Origin: Thalassotalea_B piscium_A
GTDB taxonomy: Bacteria; Pseudomonadota; Gammaproteobacteria; Enterobacterales; Alteromonadaceae
DNA length: 64,000 bases
Assembly: GCA_049347715.1 (NCBI GenBank)
Contig: CP186339.1
Span: 1,550,001-1,614,000 of the forward strand
Direction of reading: 5' to 3'
This document shows, one piece after another, positions 1-7,560 of this stretch (position 1 is its first letter; every line of letters begins with the position of its first letter). The translations under genes and the position numbers were made by a program. The notes below the pieces were generated by a model. The model was given only the letters and a program-made list of their open reading frames with translations. It made no database searches and was not told the origin of the DNA.

Positions 1-2
1 TT

Positions 3-515
3 GTTATTGGTATGTTAATTGCTCTTGAACGTATGGTTGTTTTAGGTGTTGTTAGCGCTCGAATCAAAGCTCAAGAGAAAAATCTTAGCCAACCAAATGA
101 AAACAACCCACTTGGTCGTTTATTAAAAGTTTATCATGACAATAAAGATGCTGATGCTGAAACATTAGAACTTAAACTTGATGAAGCTATTTTACGTGAA
201 ACACCAAAAGTTGACCGTGGTATAAACTTAATCAAAATGTTTGCTGCTATCGCACCATTAATGGGTTTATTAGGTACAGTTATCGGTATGATCATGACGT
301 TCCAAACGATTACATTGTTCGGTACAGGTGACCCGAAAATTATGGCTGGTAATATCTCATTAGCATTGGTTACAACTGCTTTAGGTCTAATCGCTGCATT
401 ACCATTAATTCTAGTACACAGTATTGTTGCTGGACGTAGTAAATCTGTACTTCACAAATTAGACGAGCAAAGTGCTGGTTTAATTGCTGCAATTGCAGAG
501 AAGGAGTCTAACTAA
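3..515 (+). CDS. TtpC/ExbB-type proton channel protein, 3' part only
   Basis: This is the C-terminal part of a MotA/TolQ/ExbB proton channel protein; the reading frame is open to the left edge, so the gene begins before the window. The visible stretch has the hallmark of the family, two hydrophobic helices with the motif GLLGTVIGM followed by FQTITLFGTGDP and a second helix around LVTTALGLIAALPLILV. Its place directly ahead of a second, smaller ExbB gene, exbD and tonB matches the TtpC-ExbB2-ExbD2-TonB2-TPR systems of Vibrio and Alteromonadales, where TtpC is a long ExbB-like protein helping to energise outer-membrane receptors. Its stop codon overlaps the next start by one base, so the two are translationally coupled. 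The TtpC assignment rests on context; the family assignment is secure. Confidence 0.85.
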   Translation, partial: VIGMLIALERMVVLGVVSARIKAQEKNLSQPNENNPLGRLLKVYHDNKDADAETLELKLDEAILRETPKVDRGINLIKMFAAIAPLMGLLGTVIGMIMTFQTITLFGTGDPKIMAGNISLALVTTALGLIAALPLILVHSIVAGRSKSVLHKLDEQSAGLIAAIAEKESN

Positions 516-1039
516 TGTTATTCCTGATAGAGCTTGTTGAATCTGTCAGGAGTTTTGTTGCAACTGGCGGGAACGTACTTTACTTTGTCGCCGTTGCACT
601 CTTATTGATGTGGATACTAATGATAGAACGTTATTGGTTCTTATCAGCTAACTACCCAAAAATGCGTGATGATATAGTGTCTCGTTGGGAAGCTAGAGAA
701 GATACAACTTCATGGTATGCACATCGAATCAGAGATACATGGATCTCCGAAGCGACAGAATTACTCGAACGTAACATGATTACTATTAAAACCTTGGTGG
801 CTATGTGTCCACTGATTGGATTGCTAGGTACAGTAACAGGTATGATCTCTGTTTTTGAAACTATGGCTCAGCAAGGCACTGGTAATCCGCGTCTAATGGC
901 TGCTGGTATTTCAATGGCAACAATTCCTACAATGGCAGGAATGGTTGCTGCATTATCAGGCGTGTTTTTCAGCAGTAGACTGGACACAAAAGTTAAACTA
1001 GCCAAGGCTAAACTGGTAGACAGTTTGCCTCATCACTAG
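515..1039 (+). CDS. exbB: ExbB-family proton channel subunit
   Basis: A 174-residue inner-membrane protein of the MotA/TolQ/ExbB family, which with ExbD uses the proton gradient to drive TonB. An N-terminal helix (about residues 20-40, ending MIERYWF) is followed by a cytoplasmic loop and two helices near residues 95-160 with the family motif PLIGLLGTVTGMISVF and a TGNPRLMA segment. The length is that of the short ExbB2 type. The start overlaps the stop of the preceding TtpC-like gene by one base, and exbD follows after 12 bases. Together they should form the energy module for TonB-dependent uptake, which the xylan receptor further along this window would need. Confidence 0.92.
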   Translation: MLFLIELVESVRSFVATGGNVLYFVAVALLLMWILMIERYWFLSANYPKMRDDIVSRWEAREDTTSWYAHRIRDTWISEATELLERNMITIKTLVAMCPLIGLLGTVTGMISVFETMAQQGTGNPRLMAAGISMATIPTMAGMVAALSGVFFSSRLDTKVKLAKAKLVDSLPHH

Positions 1040-1051
1040 AGAGATATTGTA

Positions 1052-1453
1052 ATGGCACGTAAACGTATTCGTGAAGACGAAGAAGCAGCAATAGATATGA
1101 CACCGATGCTTGATATCGTGTTTATCATGTTGATCTTCTTCATTGTAACGACTTCTTTTATTAAAGAAGCCGGGATTGAAGTAAATAAACCTAAAGCGGC
1201 TAATCAAACAAAACAAAAATCAGCGAACATCTTTATAGCAGTTAAAGATACTGGTGAGATTTGGTTAGATAAGCGTCGTGTTGACATCGAACGTGTTGCA
1301 GCTAGTATTGAAAAATTACTAGCAGAGCAACCAACTGAAGTTATTATTGTCCAAGCTGACAAGAATGCCAAACATGGTGTTGTTGTGAAAGTGATGGATG
1401 CTATTAAAGAAGCGGGCATAGACCGAATTTCTATCGCTGCAGCAAGGGGGTAG
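1052..1453 (+). CDS. exbD: ExbD/TolR-family energy transducer
   Basis: A 133-residue ExbD/TolR protein with one N-terminal transmembrane helix (about residues 20-42) and a periplasmic domain. The helix contains the conserved aspartate in MLDIVFIMLIFFIV, the residue expected to be protonated during energy coupling. The cytoplasmic head is basic (MARKRIRED). The gene sits 12 bases after exbB and 5 bases before tonB, within one operon. It belongs to the ExbD2 type by context. No oddities are seen. Confidence 0.93.
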   Translation: MARKRIREDEEAAIDMTPMLDIVFIMLIFFIVTTSFIKEAGIEVNKPKAANQTKQKSANIFIAVKDTGEIWLDKRRVDIERVAASIEKLLAEQPTEVIIVQADKNAKHGVVVKVMDAIKEAGIDRISIAAARG

Positions 1454-1458
1454 AGTTT

Positions 1459-2070
1459 ATGGTACGCTTTTTAGCATCAATACTATTAGGCGCCGTAATA
1501 ACTTTTGGATTATTTTCCTTTATGGCTTTTCTTATCTCCAGTGGAGATAGAAGTAAAGAAGAACCTGAAGAATCTATCATAGTAGAAGTTAATACGACAC
1601 CACCTAAATCAGCAGCAGAGCAACGTCGTCGTGTACCGCCGCCGCCGCCGCCGCCGCCGAAAACACCACCTAAGCCTCAAGCTCCAGAGCCTGAAGCTAA
1701 CAACACTAAAGGAGGCGTTTCGTTTAGTCTTCCAAATGTTGATTTAGGTGGCGCATCAACTAGCATTGCAGCACCTGGCGCGTTTGGTCGTGACGGAGAT
1801 GCAACACCCATTGTACGTATTGAGCCTAAGTACCCAATACAAGCAGCCAGAGATGGTAAAGAAGGTTGGGTTAAGCTTTCATTTACAATCAATGAAATTG
1901 GTGGTGTAGATGATGTACAAGTAATTGACGCTGATCCGAAACGTGTTTTCGATAAAGAAGCAAAACGTGCGCTTCGTAAATGGAAATACAAACCTAAAGT
2001 TGTTGATGGCAAGCCACAAAAACAAGCAGGTTTAACAGTACAATTAGACTTTAGAATGAATAAGGATTAA
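1459..2070 (+). CDS. tonB: TonB-family energy transducer
   Basis: A 203-residue TonB protein: an N-terminal membrane anchor (about residues 5-28), a proline-rich periplasmic spacer, and a C-terminal TonB domain (about residues 115-200) that begins with the typical EPKYP motif and ends with a conserved basic and aromatic segment (LRKWKYKPK). It passes energy from ExbB/ExbD to outer-membrane receptors. The spacer holds eight consecutive prolines encoded by an uninterrupted run of eight CCG codons (1636-1659), striking in otherwise AT-rich DNA. The gene lies 5 bases after exbD and 10 bases before the TPR gene. The short spacer suggests the TonB2 type. Confidence 0.93.
   Translation: MVRFLASILLGAVITFGLFSFMAFLISSGDRSKEEPEESIIVEVNTTPPKSAAEQRRRVPPPPPPPPKTPPKPQAPEPEANNTKGGVSFSLPNVDLGGASTSIAAPGAFGRDGDATPIVRIEPKYPIQAARDGKEGWVKLSFTINEIGGVDDVQVIDADPKRVFDKEAKRALRKWKYKPKVVDGKPQKQAGLTVQLDFRMNKD
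1636..1659 (+). repeat. (CCG)8 microsatellite in tonB
   Basis: Eight perfect CCG triplets in frame, encoding Pro60-Pro67 of TonB. Slippage here would change the length of the periplasmic spacer by whole residues without a frameshift. Confidence 0.9.
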
Positions 2071-2080
2071 TGGAGGATAT

Positions 2081-3349
2081 ATGAAAAAGATAATAACATC
2101 TTTGATGCTTTGCACATCACTTGTAGCCGTTCAGCTTCCTCTTTCTTTTCAAGTTGGAGCGACTGGTATCGGAGCAGGGGCTGGAGCAGAAGAAAAGCCT
2201 AAGCGTAAAGTACATCTTCCTGGACCAAGTGTTGGTAAAAAGGTTGGGAAAGCATTTGAAGCATATTCTGCTGATGATGTCGATGGTGCTTTATTGATTC
2301 TAAGTGAGATTGAAGCGAAGAAAGATTACGACAAAGCGTTTGTTTCTTTCTTTACGGGTCAAATGTATGCCATGAAAGGCGACTCACTTAAAGCTATAGA
2401 ATATTTGAAAGCGGCTGTAGCCCCAGATATTTTAAATGAGGCTGATCAAGGTAATACCTTAAAGCTTTTAGGCGACTTGCAAATGCAAGAGAAGCAATAC
2501 GGTGAAGCTGTTAAGAATTACTATGCTTGGATGGACTTCACTGGTAAAGAAGACGGTGATGTTTGGACAAAAATAGCTAATGCTCATTATGCAAATAAGA
2601 AGCTTGATAAGGTTATTGAACCAGCGGATAGAGCGATTGCTGCTTATGGAGATAAACACAACCAAAACCCATATATTTTAAAAGTAACTTCATTTTATGA
2701 ACGTAAAATGTATAAAGATGCTGTTAAAGTATTGGAAACAGTTGTTCAAATCTTCCCAGAGAAAAAAGCTTTTTGGACTCAATTAGGGCAATTTTATGCA
2801 TTAATTGAAAATTATCCAAAAGCATTAGCAACGTTAGATTTAGCATACAAACAAGGTTTTTTGACGAAAGAATCTGAAATTAAATTGTTAGCAAGTTTAT
2901 ATCAACAAAGTGATATTCCTTATACTGCAGCTCTTATATTAGAAAAGCATATAGCATCAGGCGATATTAAACGTGATGATACTAACTTAGCCTCGTTAGC
3001 AAATGCTTGGCATGCTGCTCAACATATTGATAAAGCAGCGAAATACTATGGTGAATTAGCGAAAATGACTAATTTAGCTAAACACTATACTAAACAAGGT
3101 AATTTGTTAAAACAGGATGAACAATTTAAGTCTGCTGTTGTTGCCTTAAATAAAGCAATTGAATTGGGTGTTAAAGATAAAGGTCGTGTTTACATGAGTA
3201 TTGCTGAAGCGCACTTTTATTTACAAGACTACAAGCAAGCTTACAAAGCATTTCAACAAGCGGCTAAAGATCCTAAAACTAAGAAGTATGCAAAAGTATG
3301 GTTAGCCCATACTAAAGATACTGCTCAACGCAAAGGTAAGCACATTTAG
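2081..3349 (+). CDS. Secreted TPR-repeat protein of the TonB2 operon
   Basis: A 422-residue protein with an N-terminal signal-like segment (residues 1-28, with a hydrophobic core at MLCTSLVAVQLPLSF) followed by tetratricopeptide-like helical repeats over most of its length, for example around AFVSFFTGQMYAMKGDSLKA and VYMSIAEAHFYLQDYKQA. TPR proteins of this kind end the TtpC-exbB2-exbD2-tonB2 operons of Vibrio and Alteromonadales and are thought to assist the TonB complex from the periplasm. The gene starts 10 bases after tonB behind a TGGAGGA ribosome site and is followed by a strong terminator. The exact role is inferred from context. Confidence 0.85.
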   Translation: MKKIITSLMLCTSLVAVQLPLSFQVGATGIGAGAGAEEKPKRKVHLPGPSVGKKVGKAFEAYSADDVDGALLILSEIEAKKDYDKAFVSFFTGQMYAMKGDSLKAIEYLKAAVAPDILNEADQGNTLKLLGDLQMQEKQYGEAVKNYYAWMDFTGKEDGDVWTKIANAHYANKKLDKVIEPADRAIAAYGDKHNQNPYILKVTSFYERKMYKDAVKVLETVVQIFPEKKAFWTQLGQFYALIENYPKALATLDLAYKQGFLTKESEIKLLASLYQQSDIPYTAALILEKHIASGDIKRDDTNLASLANAWHAAQHIDKAAKYYGELAKMTNLAKHYTKQGNLLKQDEQFKSAVVALNKAIELGVKDKGRVYMSIAEAHFYLQDYKQAYKAFQQAAKDPKTKKYAKVWLAHTKDTAQRKGKHI

Positions 3350-3370
3350 TTTTTATTTAGTTGTTAATAA

Positions 3371-3397
3371 AAAACCAGCATTATGCTGGTTTTTTTA
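3371..3397 (+). terminator. Rho-independent terminator of the tonB operon
   Basis: A perfect 10-bp stem (AAAACCAGCA paired with TGCTGGTTTT, loop TTA) followed by further T residues, 21 bases after the TPR stop codon. Confidence 0.9.
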
Positions 3398-3540
3398 TAT
3401 CTACATATCCGTAATGACTTTTTATAATCTTTTGATAGCAATGAAAGGGACTTCTCTTTGATCTTGATCAACTATTAGTGTTCAAATCCTCATAATTGCG
3501 CTAGAATACGCGCCGTTGATTTCAGTTTAGAGGTAGTGTC

Positions 3541-3663
3541 ATGTCAGACCATGAAGATTTTAAAGATAGTTCATCATTCCTTCATTTATTCGCTTTTATT
3601 GTTGCACTTTTTGCAGCGCCATTGTTACCGATGCTGATGGGGTGGTTTACAGTATTAAGCTAA
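3541..3663 (+). CDS. Small single-helix membrane protein (40 residues)
   Basis: A short open frame of 40 codons with a charged, acidic N-terminus (MSDHEDFKD) and one clear hydrophobic helix (about residues 14-38, rich in Phe, Leu and Ala, with PLLPMLMGW). It begins with ATG seven bases after an AGAGG ribosome site (3529-3533), which supports translation. It lies alone between the tonB-operon terminator and the receiver-domain gene on the same strand. The function is unknown and I do not recognise a family. The evidence is the ribosome site, the membrane-protein composition and the lack of any competing frame. Confidence 0.55.
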   Translation: MSDHEDFKDSSSFLHLFAFIVALFAAPLLPMLMGWFTVLS

Positions 3664-3693
3664 TCGCTTAATTCGATAAACTTGATTAACAAT

Positions 3694-4077
3694 ATGCATA
3701 TTTTAGTTGTAGATGACAAACCAAAGATACTTGAATCAATTACAAACTTACTCGCTAAGTTTGATATAACAGTTGAATCAGCTACTAATGGATTAGATGG
3801 TTATGAGAAAGCAATAAAACGTCATTACGATTTGTATATTGTTGATCACCTTATGCCTATCATGAACGGTCTTCAATTAGTAAAAAGTTTGAAATCAAGA
3901 CCAACTACGGCAGATACCCCAATACTTTTTATGACAACACAAGAACTTAGTCGTGTAGAAAAATTGAGCGAATTCCCATTGTTTAGTGCTGTTATGCATA
4001 AGCCAATTGAAGGTGAAATTTTTTATCAACTAATAAATAAGCTTTTACCTAAAAATACTCTTCATCAGTCACTATAA
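3694..4077 (+). CDS. Single-domain response regulator (receiver only)
   Basis: A 127-residue CheY-like receiver domain with no output domain. Visible conserved residues are the acidic pair in ILVVDDK near the N-terminus, the phospho-acceptor Asp in LYIVDHLMP, the Thr in LFMTT and the Lys in MHKPIEG, so it should accept phosphate from a histidine kinase. The ATG at 3694 is chosen because it places MHILVVDD at the N-terminus as usual; a TTG twelve bases upstream is the alternative. No kinase gene is adjacent, so its partner is encoded elsewhere. It may act in chemotaxis-like or phosphorelay signalling, which cannot be decided from sequence. Confidence 0.85.
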   Translation: MHILVVDDKPKILESITNLLAKFDITVESATNGLDGYEKAIKRHYDLYIVDHLMPIMNGLQLVKSLKSRPTTADTPILFMTTQELSRVEKLSEFPLFSAVMHKPIEGEIFYQLINKLLPKNTLHQSL

Positions 4078-4132
4078 TTTTGTCGCGTTTTCCATTATTC
4101 TGTAGCAAATATTAAATTACTTTTGTTATAAA

Positions 4133-4678
4133 ATGACTGAAACACAATTATCTATTCTTAAACAAGCTGTTCACACCATTCCCGATTACCCAAAACCAGG
4201 GATCTTATTTAGAGATGTTACTGGCATATTGGATGACGCCGAAGCTTTCACCTTAACTATTAATCTTTTAAAAGAGAAATATAAAGACCAGGGTTTTACT
4301 AAAGTGGTTGGTACAGAAGCCCGTGGCTTTTTATTTGGCGCACCGCTAGCGTTAGCATTAAACCTTGGTTTTGTACCGGTAAGAAAACCAGGTAAATTAC
4401 CACGAGCTGTGTTCTCACAAGAATATCAGTTAGAGTATGGCTGTGATGTGCTAGAGATTCATCAAGACGCGTTAACGGCTGATGATAAGGTATTGATCGT
4501 TGATGATTTACTCGCTACTGGTGGTACGATTGAAGCAACGGTTAAGCTGATCGAAAAAGTTGGAGCGAAAGCAACTGATGCTGCATTTGTCATTTCTTTA
4601 CCTGATTTAGGGGGAGAAGATAAACTGGCTCAATGTAAATTAAATGTGTATTCCTTATTGCAGTATGCAGGCGATTAG
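4133..4678 (+). CDS. apt: Adenine phosphoribosyltransferase
   Basis: A 181-residue purine salvage enzyme converting adenine and PRPP to AMP in the cytoplasm. The N-terminal IPDYPKPGILFRDVT segment, the GTEARGFLFG motif and the PRPP-binding motif VLIVDDLLATGGTIEA are all present and the length is typical. It is followed after 19 bases by dnaX, the same apt-dnaX order as in Escherichia coli. Nothing unusual is seen. Confidence 0.96.
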   Translation: MTETQLSILKQAVHTIPDYPKPGILFRDVTGILDDAEAFTLTINLLKEKYKDQGFTKVVGTEARGFLFGAPLALALNLGFVPVRKPGKLPRAVFSQEYQLEYGCDVLEIHQDALTADDKVLIVDDLLATGGTIEATVKLIEKVGAKATDAAFVISLPDLGGEDKLAQCKLNVYSLLQYAGD

Positions 4679-4697
4679 GACTTAAGTTGAGAAATTC

Positions 4698-6929
4698 ATG
4701 AGTTATCAAGTTCTAGCGCGAAAATGGCGTCCCAAAAATTTCCAGGAATTAGTTGGCCAAGAACATGTCGTTACTGTACTTAGCAATGCTTTGTCTCAGA
4801 ATAGGTTGCATCATGCCTACCTATTTACGGGGACGCGTGGTGTCGGTAAAACGACTATCGCTCGTATTTTTGCGAAAAGTTTAAACTGTTTGGAAGGAGT
4901 AAGTGCAACACCTTGCGGAAAGTGTGATGTTTGCCAAGACATCGACTTAGGACGGTTTGTTGATTTACTTGAAATTGATGCAGCTTCCCGCACGAAAGTT
5001 GATGACACTCGTGAAATACTTGATAACGTACAATATGCGCCCACAAGAGGGCGCTATAAAGTGTACTTGATTGATGAAGTACACATGTTATCTCGTAGTA
5101 GTTTTAATGCGCTATTAAAAACACTAGAAGAACCCCCTGAACATGTGAAATTTATTCTAGCGACAACAGATCCACAAAAATTACCTATTACCGTTTTATC
5201 TCGTTGTTTACAGTTTCATTTAAAAGCGCTAATGGTTGAGCAAATTAATCAACATCTACATAGTATTTTAGCGTCTGAAAATATTACGTTTGAACCTGCA
5301 GCATTATTACTATTAGCGAAAGCCGCTCGAGGCAGTATTCGAGATTCGCTTAGTTTAACCGATCAAGCTATTGCGCAAGGGAAAGGTCATATAACCTTAG
5401 CAAATGTTCGTCAAATGCTTGGAGGTGTTGATGACAATTGGGTGTATAAAATCTTAATTGATTTGATTAAAAATGACAGCCAAGGGCTAATGGCTTTATC
5501 ACACGAAATTGCTACCTATGCTCCTAATTATAGTCGTCTGCTCGCTGAACTTATTCAATTATTACATCAAGTAGCTATGTATCAAGTGGTAGAAGCTCAC
5601 TTTGATTTACCACCAGAGCAAGCCGAGTTACTGGTTAAATTTTCAAAAGCTATGTCGCCAGACGACGTACAATTATATTACCAAATTGTACTTGCTGGGC
5701 GTAAAGATCTCCCTTACGCTGCCGATGAGCAATCGGCTTTTGAGATGGTGCTATTGCGATTATTAGCCTTTAAGCCTCAAGTAAACCTTGCGGCAAAAGA
5801 ACTTGTTTCTGATGCTTTACCAGCAATAAATTTTGACGATAATATTTTGCCTGAAACGGCAATAACACATAACACTTCTCCTGATTATAACCAGCTTCAA
5901 GCGCCGATAAAGGCAAATGATGAGGTTTTAATCGAGCAAACGAATGATGTAGCCATTGAAGAAAAATTGGTTAATGAAATGCTTCATATTGAAGCTGTAG
6001 CACAAGAGCAATTAGTTTCATTACCAGCATCGAATGCGGTAAGTGACAATAGTGAATCATTACCAGAAAACGGCAATCCGACGTTTGATACAGGTCTAGA
6101 AGCAAGTGCGGAAACGAGTATCGCTTCTGACGGTGATGATCAGGATATGTTTTCTTCTGCAACAGATGAAGTATTACAAGCTAGTACGATAACAGAAACT
6201 GTGAATGAGGAAATTCAACAAATCTCTCATTCTGAGTCAGCCCCCGTTAACTCTCCTTCAAACCAAACGCTCAATCATGCTGATGAAGAATTGACTGCAC
6301 ATGCTGAGATATCACCTGCTAGTGTTATACAATCACCGGTGGAGTCAGTCTTAGCAACAAGAAATATGCTAAGAAGTCGTAAAAAAGCTTTGGAGAATGA
6401 AGGAAAAAAGTCTGATGGCGCAGCTGAGCGTCAACAAGCATCAAAACCCGTTAAAGAAAAACCGGCACATGTACCTGAATTAGAAGCACTACCTGAACAT
6501 GGTTTTGCTCCTGAGGTTATTAACCCTGCGGAAATCAAATTTGCGAATCAAGTTGATAGATGGGCAAATATGATTGATACCATGGAATTAGGTGGACGCC
6601 TCAGAGTATTAGCGGGTAATTCAACAATTTGTGAATCGTCTACGGATGATACTTGGGTTTTTAAATTAAATCAGTCTGTTAAACACTTAAAAAGTGAGGC
6701 TGCACATCAGCAACTAGAAGAAAATTTATCTGAATTATTAAATCAAAAAATAACAATAGTACTTGAATTAGTCGAAGCAACGAAAGATGATCCTTTTCAG
6801 ATCCAAAGTCAAATTAATGATAAACGTCTGGAGTATGCGAAAGCGCTTATTCTAAATGATGATGTAGTAAAATCAATGGAAACAATATTTCAAGCAAAGG
6901 TTGATCCAGACTCTATTGCTGCAAGATAA
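4698..6929 (+). CDS. dnaX: DNA polymerase III subunits tau/gamma
   Basis: A 743-residue clamp-loader ATPase. The N-terminal AAA+ module (about residues 1-220) shows the Walker A motif GTRGVGKT, a four-cysteine zinc site (CLEGVSATPCGKCDVC), Walker B LIDEVH and the SRC motif (LSRCLQFHLKA). The clamp-loader oligomerisation domain follows to about residue 370. A long low-complexity acidic linker (about 375-560) leads to the tau-specific C-terminal domain that binds DnaB helicase and polymerase alpha. A slippery heptamer at codons 569-571 should give a shorter gamma form of 572 residues. apt lies upstream and ybaB downstream. Confidence 0.96.
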   Translation: MSYQVLARKWRPKNFQELVGQEHVVTVLSNALSQNRLHHAYLFTGTRGVGKTTIARIFAKSLNCLEGVSATPCGKCDVCQDIDLGRFVDLLEIDAASRTKVDDTREILDNVQYAPTRGRYKVYLIDEVHMLSRSSFNALLKTLEEPPEHVKFILATTDPQKLPITVLSRCLQFHLKALMVEQINQHLHSILASENITFEPAALLLLAKAARGSIRDSLSLTDQAIAQGKGHITLANVRQMLGGVDDNWVYKILIDLIKNDSQGLMALSHEIATYAPNYSRLLAELIQLLHQVAMYQVVEAHFDLPPEQAELLVKFSKAMSPDDVQLYYQIVLAGRKDLPYAADEQSAFEMVLLRLLAFKPQVNLAAKELVSDALPAINFDDNILPETAITHNTSPDYNQLQAPIKANDEVLIEQTNDVAIEEKLVNEMLHIEAVAQEQLVSLPASNAVSDNSESLPENGNPTFDTGLEASAETSIASDGDDQDMFSSATDEVLQASTITETVNEEIQQISHSESAPVNSPSNQTLNHADEELTAHAEISPASVIQSPVESVLATRNMLRSRKKALENEGKKSDGAAERQQASKPVKEKPAHVPELEALPEHGFAPEVINPAEIKFANQVDRWANMIDTMELGGRLRVLAGNSTICESSTDDTWVFKLNQSVKHLKSEAAHQQLEENLSELLNQKITIVLELVEATKDDPFQIQSQINDKRLEYAKALILNDDVVKSMETIFQAKVDPDSIAAR
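6404..6433 (+). promoter_or_regulatory. dnaX: Programmed -1 frameshift site in dnaX
   Basis: The heptamer A AAA AAG (6404-6410) lies in the zero frame exactly as in Escherichia coli dnaX. After a -1 slip the next codons are GTC and TGA (stop at 6413-6415), giving a gamma product that ends Gly-Lys-Lys-Val. Five bases downstream a stem-loop can form (6416-6421 with 6428-6433, six pairs including one G-U, loop AGCTGA). A GGAG element about ten bases upstream could act as the stimulatory Shine-Dalgarno-like sequence. Confidence 0.85.
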
Positions 6930-7009
6930 CTATTAATCCTATTGGTAATACTTGAAATTTATTAAGATAAGCACTATTGTTGCCACAATTGAATATTGGA
7001 GTAAAAATT

Positions 7010-7336
7010 ATGATGAAAGGTGGTATGGGCAACTTGATGAAACAAGCCCAACAAATGCAAGCTAAAATGGCTAAAGCCCAAGAAGAACTTGCTAAAATGG
7101 AAGTTACTGGTGAAGCTGGTGCTGGTATGGTTAAAGTCACTATGACAGGAAATCATAATATTCGTCGTGTAGAAATTGATGAAAGTTTAATGGAAGACGA
7201 CAAAGAAATGGTGGAAGACCTAGTCGCTGCTGCATTTAACGACGCTGTACGTCGTGTAGAAGAACAAAATAAAGAGAAAATGGGTGCATTAACGGGTGGT
7301 ATGCAAATGCCTCCTGGGATGAAAATGCCGTTTTAG
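7010..7336 (+). CDS. ybaB: YbaB/EbfC nucleoid-associated protein
   Basis: A 108-residue DNA-binding protein of the YbaB/EbfC family, a dimer thought to bind DNA around replication and recombination genes. The typical GGMGNLMKQAQQMQ start, the MVKVTMTGNHNIRRVEID core and the PPGMKMPF tail are visible. The ATG at 7010 follows GGAG by eight bases; a longer frame from a TTG at 6977 would add an unlikely leader. It follows dnaX by 80 bases. Unlike the usual dnaX-ybaB-recR order, no recR follows: a perfect palindrome and a convergent gene come next. Confidence 0.93.
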   Translation: MMKGGMGNLMKQAQQMQAKMAKAQEELAKMEVTGEAGAGMVKVTMTGNHNIRRVEIDESLMEDDKEMVEDLVAAAFNDAVRRVEEQNKEKMGALTGGMQMPPGMKMPF

Positions 7337-7346
7337 TCTTTATCAT

Positions 7347-7376
7347 GCAGTAAAACCAATATATTGGTTTTACTGC
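7347..7376. terminator. Perfect 30-bp palindrome, probable terminator after ybaB
   Basis: Two 15-base arms (GCAGTAAAACCAATA and its exact complement) meet with no spacer, ten bases after the ybaB stop. Runs of A and T inside the arms would act as terminator on either strand, though the T-tract after the stem is short. Confidence 0.65.
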
Positions 7377-7464
7377 AACTTTATTTATAGGCCCGTTGAA
7401 ATTTGTATTGTCATTAAAAACAAATTTTGATTTAGAAATATATTTATCTACTCTATGTATCAAG

Positions 7465-7503
7465 CATAATAGTAGCAATCATAATAATTTTTACTATTAT
7501 GAT
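7465..7503. repeat. Two overlapping, mutually exclusive hairpins
   Basis: CATAATAGTA (7465-7474) pairs perfectly with TACTATTATG (7492-7501), while ATCATAATA (7479-7487) pairs perfectly with TATTATGAT (7495-7503). Both use the same 3' bases, so only one can form. The site lies between convergent genes and may be a terminator for the minus-strand lipoprotein gene. Confidence 0.6.
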
Positions 7504-7560
7504 ATTCCCCAACATTTATAAAAAAATCACTAATCTTTATTGGTATTCAGTTTCGCCCAA

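Noticed and set aside
1677..2012. 111-codon minus-strand frame in tonB
   Set aside because: Antisense shadow of a well-conserved gene.
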